DNA of 12,644 nucleotides from Spirogloea muscicola (lineage: Eukaryota; Streptophyta; Zygnematophyceae; Spirogloeales; Spirogloeaceae), in contig WELB01000270.1 in NCBI GenBank assembly GCA_009602725.1, positions 25,533 through 38,176 on the forward strand, given 5' to 3'. Each line of letters starts with the position of its first letter. The stretch's first letter is position 1. The position numbers and the translations under genes were made by a program. Below, piece by piece: positions 1 through 8,375 of this stretch. The notes beneath the pieces are model-generated. The model was not told the DNA's origin, did no database searches, and saw only the letters and a program-made list of their open reading frames with translations.

Positions 1-420
1 CGGCGCGGTGCGGCGCTGGCCGGCGTACGGCGGCCTCCGCCCGGCGGCGCGGCTGCCGGCAGGTCCGTTCCGCAGCCCCGAGCCGCCGTCGGAGGCTGAC
101 GGAAAGGCAGGCCGCTCGTCTGCTGGCGGCCAGGCCGCTGGCTTGCCGGCGCGCTCCACCGGTTCCACGTCGTGGCGCTGGAGTCGCGCAGCTGCTCGTC
201 TCACCGGAGGCTCGTGGCCATGGCGCCGCGGCGTGGCCTTGGCAGGCCTGGTGCTGGCCCCTGCTCGCGCGCCTGGAGCAGCCCTGCCGGGTGGCACGCG
301 GACGTCCCGCACTCCACGAGGCAGCACCTCAACAGGTCCGCCACCGAGACCGTCCGTCTGCCGACCCGACCCTTGCGCGCTGTGCACCACGTACTCAGTG
401 TCATGCTTACATATGCGCCC
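1..420. other. GC-rich block, possible 5' exon region of the SDHAF2 gene
   Basis: This stretch is strikingly richer in G and C than the following kilobases and resembles the GC-rich 5' end of the flavodiiron gene at 6830-7060. Several frames are open at once: one plus frame runs from the window edge to 466, and a minus frame runs from about 405 to the left edge. Open frames are expected by chance at this composition, so none is called as coding. An ATG at 220 (plus) opens an Arg/Ala/Ser-rich peptide that could be a mitochondrial presequence, but I could not find a convincing donor whose phase fits the exon at 666. An alternative is the 5' end of a gene running off the left edge on the minus strand. 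The role is inferred only from position and composition. Confidence 0.3.
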
Positions 421-426
421 ACCTCT

Positions 427-486
427 TCTACAACCTAACCTCAAACCCCTACGTTTCAACCCCTAAGCCCTGAACCCTAGATCCTC
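427..486. repeat. Degenerate telomere-like (CCCTAAA) stretch
   Basis: The sequence is a run of imperfect CCCTAAA-type units, for example AACCTAACC, AAACCCCTA, CCCCTAAGCCC and GAACCCTAG, with no exact tandem periodicity. TTTAGGG is the usual telomere repeat of plants and many green algae, so this could be an old interstitial telomeric remnant or a telo-box-rich leader near a gene 5' end. A chance C/A-rich run is not excluded. Confidence 0.35.
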
Positions 487-665
487 AATCCCAACTTGTC
501 TCACCAGCTGCTGCCGGCCGCCAGTCAAGAAGTCTGTCGCCTGTGTATGAAACTCACAAGAACGGCTCGCCAATATCATTGCCTGTTCGTATGTAAACTG
601 ATCCAAGCGCAGGAGTGCTTTTCCGCTGATTTCTGAAGCCTTGCAGCTAGGACTGGTTTAAGCAG

Positions 666-1478
666 TGTTGCCGTCGCGCAGGCTGCTGTATAGGAGCAGG
701 CAGAGGGGCTACCTGGAGCTGGACCTCCTCCTAGGCACTTGGACAAGCGACAACATTAAGAAGCTGGACAAGAAGATGCTCGCAGCACTTGTGCAGGTGC
801 TTGACGAGGTGCGTGCACTAATGACTGCGAACTTGTACTTCAGACAGGGAATGAGCTTGGCAGAGGACCGTTGGTGGAAACTGCCGTCATAATTTCAACA
901 AGCACACAGTAGCCAAAGGAGTGTCTTTCCGGATCCACATGCTCACATCTGTGCCAACCTCATGAGGCCGCTGTGTGGATGCTGATTGCAAGGGTTGTGA
1001 TGTGGAAATGATGATCAGATTGTCTACAGACAGGGAGTTGCTTATGCCAAGTTTTGCCTTCATCCTCTGCTACCGAGCTTCGAGCTGGCCCTTTCATGTG
1101 GAATCTAAGAATGTACCGATTACTGTGTCTAATCTCTATGAAGGAGAATCCAGACCTGTGGAAGTGGCTGACAGGCCAGCTCGAGCTGCCCGAGTCAATG
1201 TCCAGTAACCCAGTGAGTACAACTCAGCAGAGCAGTACACAGATTCATGCCATGAGCTCTCAGTCTTTGTGTGGCAACGTAATTTGGGATTGCCTTGCAA
1301 ATGCTTGATTATTCTGCATCAGGTTTTTTCGGCCCTTCGAAGCCAGGTGGCTGTGAGGCTTGATACTCTCGCCGATCCTGCAACAAGAGCAACGCCTGGT
1401 GCACCATGGGTGCGGGGTTGGGATGATCGCGACAAGAAGGCAATTGCAGATGGACACCCCCCTGCTGGTAATCAGTGA
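666..1478 (+). CDS. SDHAF2: Succinate dehydrogenase assembly factor 2 (SDHAF2/SdhE family), 3 exons, 5' end missing
   Basis: SDHAF2 is a small mitochondrial matrix protein needed for covalent attachment of FAD to the flavoprotein subunit of complex II. Three exons join in phase: 666-808, 1144-1212 and 1323-1478 (TGA stop). Introns are GT-AG with donors GTGCGT and GTGAGT. Exon one carries the family signature LLYRSRQRGYLELDLLLG, including the RGxxE motif (RGYLE) of the flavinylation surface. Exon two reads ENPDLWKWLTGQ, and exon three ends in the plant/algal tail WVRGWDD...GNQ. The joined part gives about 122 residues. An in-frame TAA at 659-661 and an acceptor AG at 664-665 show that the exon starts at 666 with two bases of a split codon, so at least one upstream exon with the presequence is missing; the GC-rich block at 1-420 is the obvious place. 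The downstream neighbour is convergent. The family call is secure; the N-terminus is not. Confidence 0.93.
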
Positions 1479-2023
1479 ACTGGGGACTACCTTGCCATCA
1501 TTTTCGTTGTAATGAGGCTTCTCAAGTACGATGTAGGGTGCACAGCTTCGCATATACTGCAGAGAGAGCACAGGCTTCGTAGCTCTAAGCCATTTTTTTG
1601 AAAAGTATGAGGCTGTACCCTGCTTGCTGCAGGTAGTACATAGCCTCATAAATTTACTTGCCAATTGCAATTGTCATGTGATTTCCACATTGTAATTATA
1701 ATCCTGTGTAAATAGCTCATAAGCGCGCTTCCAGATTCTCTGTGCATGATGTCTGAGACCCAACCATCTTGCGATATACACTGGTATGACATCAACAGAG
1801 TCAAGAAGAACACTCCATTTTACTTGCTCTGTCTTGAACGAATTTCTTGAGCGAGCCCAATATATAACGACTTGGGCAAGCCAAGTCACAACTGCTCACA
1901 TCTCTTTGACCAAAGCCTCATTAGCACAGAGCACATGAATAAGACGCACTGTGTATTTGTATGTGTACAGGGGTATGGCAGTGCTTTTTGGTTTGGCAGC
2001 ACCGCTGCTACAAAAATTCACAT
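1479..2023. other. Convergent intergenic region
   Basis: This stretch lies between the SDHAF2 stop and the flavodiiron stop, so it must hold both 3' untranslated regions. I see no conserved exon or RNA gene. A minus frame from 1670 to 1260 is open but only mirrors SDHAF2 exon 3 in antisense. TGTAA motifs for the plus-strand gene occur at 1508-1512, 1691-1695 and 1707-1711. No TTACA, the minus-strand counterpart, occurs here, so the poly(A) signal of the flavodiiron gene is not identified. Confidence 0.7.
1691..1711 (+). terminator. Candidate poly(A) signal pair (TGTAA) for SDHAF2
   Basis: Two TGTAA pentamers lie within 21 bases, about 210 bases past the stop of the plus-strand gene. UGUAA is the common polyadenylation signal in chlorophyte algae. 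Another TGTAA at 1508-1512 lies only 30 bases past the stop and would give a very short 3' UTR. The choice is inference. Confidence 0.3.
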
Positions 2024-5000
2024 TTAGTAGTAATCACCAATCTTGCGATGATGGGCAGCGGTGCGGCCCTCAGCCTTGGGAACACTGCCATCCTCCACCA
2101 CAGCATATGTGATCCAATGGTCGTTTGTCTCCATCCTGAAGGTATTGACAATCACAGCACAAACGATACCGACGAAGTTTTTGCTGTCATGTACAAACCT
2201 TGACGAAGGTATGATAGATCTCATTTTTGCAAGAGTTCTTTCACAGGTTTGTATTAAAGGTCATTGATGTGTTGTTTACAGAATACGTGCAAGATGCAAT
2301 GGCCTGGAGTAGCTGACCTGCTTGCAACCTTACACTCCATGTACGCAATTGCATCCTTAAGGATTGGAGATGAATTATTGGCAGGGGCCCATTGTACACC
2401 CTCAAAGCGATCAGCTGCCAAGCATGACGCTCACATGCAAGTATCAGCTCAGCTGCAGAACGGCAAAGCTAGCCGCTGCCATGGGGTGTCCGACTGAAGG
2501 ACAGGCAAATTCTGCTGTTCGAAGTGTTGCTAAGACAGCTAGAACTATGCATCAGGACACACTGCAAGGCCCTCCCGGCTATGCTTTCCATCTTTGCAGG
2601 TTATGCAAAAGACGACTAAGAGAAGCTGCAAGCGACCTGTCAGAGGCTGGATCTGCAGGCAAGCAACCTGCACCAGTCCAAAGCCGGAGAGGTCTGTCTT
2701 TCTTACCTCCAGGAGGGAAACGCTTCAAGAAGTGTTTCAGAATCGCATTGTATTTACCATCTTCCAAGCAATTTAGGACAAAAGTGTCGCCGACCTGAAT
2801 ATTGATATACCATTCCATCAGATGTCAAGGCGACCCTCCAGGACAACCTCATCCCCTCCTTGCAGGATATTCTGCCAAGCTCCATGGCCTCTTGCAGCAA
2901 GAATTTTTGTCCAGAGATATCTAGGTCGCCTCTTGACATACCCAAAAAGCATGATCACATCATAACAGTGCTAACGCAGCCTTCGTATTAATTTGACTAG
3001 ACGTCATAATTGTGTGAGCGTGTGCCTTGAATGCCACTAGCTATTGAGTATCAACAGAATGCTTCAGCAGCTGAAGGTACCTGCATGAGTGACTCGATGG
3101 CGCGATCTTTAGCTACAGCTATGGTGATGCCAAGTGGCTTGAAGCTTGCCTGAGAAAGTCACGACGTGGGACAAAGTAAAGTTACACTATTTGTGTCATC
3201 TTAGCCACTGTGAGACTGGCAAAAGGTCACACTACCACATCCTGCAGAGTAAGACTTGGGCAAATGACTGAACCTCTGCAACCACATCAACATAGCAGTC
3301 CTTATCGAACCAATACAAAAGGGTTGAGCAACTGCTTGTTATACGATATGTGACGTTGTTCTCGTTCTTTATTTATCGAGTATCAATTGTACAAAGTCAC
3401 AGATCCTCAGCCGTCTCCAAAGCTAGCACTAGCAGAAGAGATTGCAAAGACATCTCTTTCATCGGCTGAGGCTCACCTGACTAACCCAGGATGCAACCAT
3501 GGCTCCCTTTGAAGCACCCTTTGCTGCAGTAACGATATAAAGCCCACCAGATACTCGTGCTATGGCTTTAGCAACATTCACTGGCATGCCTGTCTTCCTC
3601 GCCTCCACGGACTTTTTCTGTGTCAGCTTCTGACCAAGGTCAGTGCCAGCTTCCTCATACTCCTGGTAGCTGCAAGAATTATGCGCAGCACAATCTCAGT
3701 AAGACAAGCGGAATCTATTGCATCACCTCAGAAACATCAATTGCATGTTGGGCTGTTTCATCACAGGTAGTACACAGTCAATCAATCAGATTGCAGGTCA
3801 ACTTCAAAAAATACATAAGTACGGGCTCAGGAGTGTCAAAGAAGTCGAGGGCATGACATAGGTGAAGAGCAAGAACCAAACTTCAAAAATATCTATAGGG
3901 CCCAATGCACATATTGATCTGACTAGTTCAGATGTGCAATGCACAGGAGAGTGAGCATATTGCTCACGTTGCTTCTGTGGGAGTAGCCTTCACCCTCAGA
4001 GGGGGGAAAGCAGAAGTGATGCCCAGCTCCAAGAAGGACTGAAGGATGGTGTCGACTGGTTCATCATCTCCTCCGTAAGACTCAGCAATGACGACTAGCT
4101 GCTTGGCCTTGACTGCAGCGAAGAGCGTTGCTGTCGCCCGTTTTGCTGGGCCTGCAAATTTTATCCCAGATTCAGGCCTTGCCCACAGTATACAGAGATA
4201 TAGATGTGTTCCTGCTACTACAAGCTCAACATACTGGCTCGAGAGCCACACATTCCAGCACACCCGTTCTTGAAGCAGCAAAGAAGAGCACCTTGCAAGC
4301 ATGCTTGTCATTATACTTGATAGTGGTCTACACAACAGGGCTGAACAGGCATGCACTGGCTCGACAGAAGTACTCCAAGGCAAGGGGCCAAGGCAAGGGT
4401 TTTTTCGCCAAACTTCCAAAGTCATTGAGTGGTAAGGTTTCCACCAGACCTTCATGAGGAGGAGTCATGAGCAGGACAGCGGCACTCTTGGAGACCACTT
4501 CAATCAGCTCCTGCGTTTCCACTGAGTTGAGATCCACCATCTCCACCCCTGCGCCTGTCTTTGTGATACCCCTGGCCATTGCCTGCAAACATTGAGAACA
4601 GACTGTCAGTGAGCTTGTAAAATGTTGTTATAAAAATCTTCAACATTCTCTTCGTGCTTTTCTTGATAGTCAATTGCTTCTGGTGAAGCTTGTTCAGGGC
4701 TTAACATGAGCTCCCACTGCTTGGTCTTCCAACATCGCATGGCTGTAGTATGCACCACACCCTCTCTTTAAGCAACCAACTACAATGCTGTCCCCTTCAA
4801 TACAGTGTACAATCCTGAACAATCTTGTACATGCTTGCCACCATCTTGATGCAAGCTCACCTGAGAGAGGCGGTCGCTGTACCCATAGTCAGATATATAT
4901 AGCACGGCCACGGTGGCCGACTGCTTCTCCAGCGCCTGTTTGCTCCACCCCTCGTACTTTGACATCAGCTCAGAGACGTTGTTCCTCAGAAGCGGCCCAT

Positions 5001-6870
5001 GCCCTGTCGCAATTGTGGAGAACTGCCAGTCCGAAATCTTCTTCAAGGCGCTTAGGACCGATCTTGAGTTGGGCCGCATGAGGCAGTCGTAGTAGAAGCG
5101 ATAATGCGGTTCGATCGTTGACAGCTCCTCATCAAAGATCTGCAAGTCGGGAGCAGCCTTCAACACTCGCACATCCTCTATCCAACACCAGTTGTTTTGC
5201 AAGATGCGGAAGATGGACAAGTCAGTTGAGGGGCATGACACTGAAAGCCCACGACTTACTACTGACTAACCTGCGGCTCTTGCTGCTCCCCGCGCCTACA
5301 ACTGTCTAATACTATATTCTCCAATACCCCTTAAATACTCTCACATTATCAAAGCCTGTCAGAGGCATGTGTGACATGAGAATCTTGTATGGAGCTTTGC
5401 AGGGCAGCCGTGCACACCCCACAAAGACAACTTGCAATGACATGTTTGAAGCAAATGACTCACAGCTTTGGTGCAGTAGTGCATGCCAAAAGCATCGCAT
5501 GTGTACATGACCCCAGTGCCCTTGTCCAATGTGAAGATGGTGTCTGGCCAGTGCAGATTCGGGGCCGAGACGAACTCCAGCAGGTGACCTTTGCCGAGAT
5601 CTAAAGTGTCACCCCCCTGTGTGGGACAAAGAAGCACACTCATGCCTTTGTAAACAGTGGCAGTATGACGCATTTACACATGTCATAGCCGTACTGAGGA
5701 CACAATGAGGCTACATAGGCACAGGGCGAAATATTGCCAAAAGGACAGTATACCTCACCACGTTCTTGACACAAATGCCTGATGGTAGAAACCCCAGAAT
5801 GCACCAAAGCACACATGATGAGCTGATTCCCTCACCTTGACAACCTGGCTCTTGAATGGCTTGAGGACAAGGCTCTGGAGGAACTGTAGTGCGACCTTGG
5901 ATCCCACAACTACTGCGTTCGGAGCCAGAGAGACCAGATCGGGGACTAGGCCGGAATGGTCAGGCTCCGTGTGGTTCACAATTATGTAGTCGATGGCGGC
6001 TGGATCAATCTCCCCCTTCAGAGCGTCCAGGTAGAGCTGCCGGAACTTCTCGTGTGACACATCGATCACGGCCGTCTTCTCCCCCTGGATGATGAACGAG
6101 TTGTAGGTTGTACCATTCTGCAACCCGAATTCGCTGAGCGGCAAGGAGGGAGGCAGGAAACAGAAGGCAACAGTCAGCCTTTCGCGGCTACCTGAGCCTT
6201 GATTACCTTAATCAATCTTGGCAGTTCGAGCCTCTACACACAGAGATCGGGTGCTTTGCACCCGGTAGATCAGGTGGAGGCTGATCTGAAGGCTAATTGC
6301 CCCCATGGAAGACCTAACCTCAATCCCCCCTCCCACCCCTTGCACAACGAGCACACTGGCACTCAAGGAAACCCACAAGAAGGGCACAAACAAGGGCCAG
6401 CTAACTACTGGAGAAGGTTGTGGGAGCCTTTAGATGGAGAATATGACGAGAAGAGTGATGTGTGCGGAGGGTGTGAACGCGCAATTCCGAAGGGGGAGGA
6501 TGTGGCGCTCCGCACATGTCAAAGCGGTCGCGGTCCCAGTCGAGGGAGCGGATGGTCGTGGTGTCCTGGGCAATGGGCCACACCTGCGTCTGCGGCGACG
6601 CGTACCAGGCCAGCCGAGTCAGGTCAGGAACGTCCCACGAGCCACTGATGAGGCTGGGAAACGCCACCAGCTCAGTGGGCTGGCCAGTGGAAGAATCGGC
6701 ACACGCCTGAGCGCCGGGCGAGCCAGCAGCGTGCGCGCTACGGCCGCCGCCCTGACGTTTGTGAAGGCCTGTGGCGACGGAGGCGCTCGCCAGCGGCGGC
6801 CCCGAGCGCACCGCGAGCCGAGGCTCACCTGCAGGCGCTTCTGCTGGTCCCACTTGACGAGCCGGGACAT
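2024..6870 (-). CDS. FLVB: Chloroplast flavodiiron protein, class C, FLVB/Flv3-like, 12 exons
   Basis: The protein reduces O2 to water with electrons from the acceptor side of photosystem I, protecting it under changing light. Exons in transcript order: 6870-6829, 6589-6516, 6133-5836, 5616-5464, 5139-4861, 4582-4450, 4151-3968, 3669-3477, 3149-3081, 2794-2707, 2414-2318, 2135-2024 (TAA). All introns are GT-AG and every junction keeps frame, giving 573 residues from the ATG at 6870, the usual size of the three-domain cyanobacterial protein. Residues about 15-260 form the metallo-beta-lactamase-like di-iron domain: H93, E95, D97 and H98 in HTEPDHSG, H160 in [10 protein letters not shown]179 in [12 protein letters not shown]236 in ATGHGPLL. 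Residues about 265-410 form the flavodoxin-like FMN domain ([20 protein letters not shown]). Residues about 430-573 form the flavin-reductase-like domain ([27 protein letters not shown] at the end). All seven iron ligands are present, which favours FLVB/Flv3 over FLVA/Flv1, where ligands are replaced. The second exon could start at 6589 or 6 bases later. The N-terminal transit peptide is unresolved, and the FLVB-versus-FLVA call is by ligands only. Confidence 0.95.
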
Positions 6871-6931
6871 CTTCGGGGGCGGCGCGGCGACCGCGGCTCG
6901 CGCGCCGCCGGCGCCGCNCCATCCCTGCGCG

Positions 6932-6962
<31 letters not shown>

Positions 6963-7076
6963 AGGCGCGCTGGCGCCCGGAACTAGACTGGCTCGGGCGT
7001 GGCCGGGAGGGGTGGCGCTTCGCCGTCGCCTTGTGGTCGCCACAGTGTGTCGCAGCCTTTTGCCCACATCGGCCAT
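6871..7076 (-). other. Probable transit-peptide coding region of the flavodiiron gene, frame broken at the N base
   Basis: Upstream of the ATG at 6870 the same minus frame stays open to a TAG at 7083-7081 but has no further ATG. It reads an Ala/Gly/Pro-rich stretch ending RAAVAAPPPK just before the first conserved exon. A different minus frame starts with ATG at 7076 (MADVGKRLRHTVATTRRRR) and continues Arg/Ala-rich, like a chloroplast transit peptide. The two frames differ by one base, and the only ambiguous base of the window (N at 6918) lies between them. One extra base there would connect the 7076 start to the conserved protein. Alternatives are translation from 6870 or an upstream intron. 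Confidence 0.5.
6935..6961. repeat. (CCG)9 microsatellite
   Basis: Nine perfect CCG units lie inside the presumed transit-peptide region of the flavodiiron gene. On the minus strand they read as poly-Ala in the frame of the ATG at 7076 and as poly-Gly in the frame of the ATG at 6870. Triplet slippage would keep frame, so the repeat itself does not explain the frame break, but its GC content makes local sequencing errors likely. Confidence 0.9.
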
Positions 7077-7077
7077 A

Positions 7078-7087
7078 CCCCTAAACC
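7078..7087 (-). promoter_or_regulatory. Telo-box-like motif next to the candidate start codon
   Basis: The plus strand reads CCCTAAACCC, ten bases of perfect CCCTAAA register, directly upstream of the ATG at 7076 of the minus-strand gene. Telo-boxes occur in promoters and leaders of many plant genes. With a single short copy this may be chance. Confidence 0.2.
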
Positions 7088-7168
7088 CGTATCACCGTGC
7101 CGCCGTGCTTGGGCTTCCACGGCTGTGGAAGCTTCGATCCATGTAGCCCCTTCTTTTCGCAAGAGCTC

Positions 7169-7242
7169 TTGCCTGAACAAATGTATCGGCTTCAATTTCG
7201 TCACCCTTTTCGATTCATGCGCACCGCGCGCCTCTCTTCGCA
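7169..7242 (+). repeat. Dispersed repeat module 1, copy A
   Basis: This copy begins TTGCCTGAACAAATGTAT and contains the core ATGCGCACCGCGCGCC followed by a TCTC-rich end. Related copies lie at 10266-10338 and 10470-10540 (same strand) and 12438-12509 (opposite strand). The shared blocks are the GCCTGAACAATGTATTGGCTT-like head and the GCGCACCGCGCGCC core. The copies are diverged, so this is an old family; it resembles no element that I can name. Confidence 0.7.
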
Positions 7243-7554
7243 AGTGGCGGGCGTAACTAGGATGTGGTCCGCCTCCTCGAGACCGTGAAAGTAGCACAAG
7301 CGGAGGCTTAGCGCTATTTTATCTGTGCAAGTGTATCGAATGCGCCTGGCCGTCTCGCTGCAGAGGTCCATGGCCCGGGCGATGCACCTTCGTGCCGGCA
7401 GAGCCCTCGCTGCTGCCTCTGGCTCTGGCCAGGGGACCCACTTCCAGGAGCCCAGCATCTCTGATCTGCGGCTGCTTAGCAGGGGTTACTGAGTGTCTCG
7501 TAGCAGCTTTGTTTCTGTTACTTAGCGCTTCCCCTGGCCCCCTTCTCGTACTCT

Positions 7555-7588
7555 GTTCATTCTTTTTCGGGCTGGCTTGTCCAGCCCC
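7555..7588 (+). repeat. Dispersed repeat module 2, copy E
   Basis: The sequence GTTCATTCTTTTTCGGGCTGG is followed by CTTGTCCAGCCCC, a short hairpin (GGGCTGG ... CCAGCCC). It is related to 10546-10580 on the same strand and to 7955-8001 and 12327-12373 on the other. It lies downstream of module 1 copy A, the same order as in the other composite copies. Confidence 0.65.
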
Positions 7589-7642
7589 TATCCTCAATGG
7601 GCGAGCCCTTACTTCCTATTCTCAATGGGCGAGCACTTTCTT
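7587..7642 (+). repeat. Tandem duplication, two 28-base units
   Basis: Units 7587-7614 and 7615-7642 both read CCTATnCTCAATGGGCGAGC followed by nCTTnCTT and differ at only a few positions. A partial third CTATTTT follows. The array sits immediately after repeat module 2. Confidence 0.85.
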
Positions 7643-7954
7643 CTATTTTAATGCCGGACTGTGCTTATTTCGTTCATTGCGGTTCGCAATAAACTAAAGG
7701 GAAGCTAAATCAAGCCCAAAAAACATATCAAGCCAGTTCTCTGCTCATCTGGACGACGACCGTAGCGTAGCGGATGTCACTTGGGCGGCAAAATCGAGAG
7801 CCCTTGATTGCCAAAAGGAACTGCGAAGGGCGACCTGCCGGTGAAGCGAAATGCTTGAGGTACGTTCTCAGCCATAGACTTGCATGTGCCAACCGGGTGC
7901 ACCAAATTCCAACTTGGGTATATGGGTGTGAATTTAAAGAAGCGCGGCCCGATT

Positions 7955-8001
7955 AACTGGTGGCTGGGAAAGGCCAGCCCAAAGGAATGGACAAGGTCTG
8001 A
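7955..8001 (-). repeat. Dispersed repeat module 2, copy F
   Basis: These 47 bases are identical to 12327-12373 in the same orientation, starting AACTGGTGGCTGGGAAAGGC and ending AAGGTCTGA; similarity continues about 14 bases further (GGAGCC.GAGTGC). Its reverse complement carries the GGGCTGGCC...AGCC hairpin shared with 7555-7588 and 10546-10580. Exact identity over 47 bases points to a recent copy compared with the others. Confidence 0.9.
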
Positions 8002-8159
8002 GGGAGCCTGAGTGCGAACGACTAGGACTAAGACATCAGCTAGGGAACGCTCAGAATTTTGCCAGAACTGCAGTCGGGAATAGGCTGGAAACACTTTCGC
8101 GAATGCAACATTTATCAGGCCTGCGGGCGCAGGCCCGCTCGACAATTTCACAGCTTTCA

Positions 8160-8375
8160 GACTCGCGCGACATATGCGGGCAAGCGCTTCTTGGACGGAA
8201 GCACCGTCTTTATCCTAGATTGGCAATCCTCTCCAGCTGGGTGCGCAAATGAGCAACCATACATAACGGATGTGGCTGGTAGGAGGTGATCACAGCAAAC
8301 ACAGTCGAAGTAATGCTGCACCTTCATTAGCTCTGCACTACCCACTACGTGGCTAGCAGTGTACCTATGGGACTA
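8160..8375 (-). mobile_element. Old retroelement 3' fragment, divergent copy 3
   Basis: On the minus strand this stretch aligns by eye to the retroelement fragment at 11640-11850. Shared landmarks are AGCCACG.AGTGG..AGTGCAGAG at 8325-8360 and TAGATTGGC at 8215-8223 on the plus strand. The minus frame reads AELMKVQHYFDC and later LLPA, matching the SKMQHNSDY and LLPTAIDIFG segments of the better copies. It is clearly diverged and only a relic. The plus frame across it (8059-8289) is also open but is explained as a shadow. Confidence 0.5.

Larger units (their letters stand above)
7088..8159. other. Flavodiiron gene upstream region with dispersed repeats, no gene seen
   Basis: No conserved exon was recognised on either strand. 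The stretch holds dispersed module 1 (7169-7242), module 2 (7555-7588 and, inverted, 7955-8001) and a 28-base tandem duplication (7587-7642), all listed separately. A plus frame at 7392-7697 is open but runs through the repeats. The promoter of the flavodiiron gene should lie in its left part; no TATA-like element stands out. At 8119-8134 a short hairpin (GCCTGC, loop GGGC, GCAGGC) can form. Confidence 0.6.

Noticed and set aside
8-466. 152-codon plus frame at the left edge
   Set aside because: Open frames are expected in this GC-rich block, the peptide is low-complexity Arg/Pro/Gly/Ser, and another frame on the minus strand is equally open.
1260-1670. 136-codon minus frame
   Set aside because: It is antisense to SDHAF2 exon 3, which is strongly conserved on the plus strand, and has no family motif.
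3670-4449. Two flavodiiron introns of exactly 298 bases (3670-3967 and 4152-4449)
   Set aside because: Apart from splice-site ends, the sequences do not resemble each other, so the equal length looks like coincidence.
6401-6922. 173-codon minus frame covering flavodiiron exon 2
   Set aside because: It contains the real exon 6589-6516 but runs through introns on both sides; only the spliced version continues the conserved protein.
8059-8289. 76-codon plus frame with a coding look
   Set aside because: The nucleotide sequence aligns to the retroelement fragment on the other strand, so the frame is a shadow of a relic.
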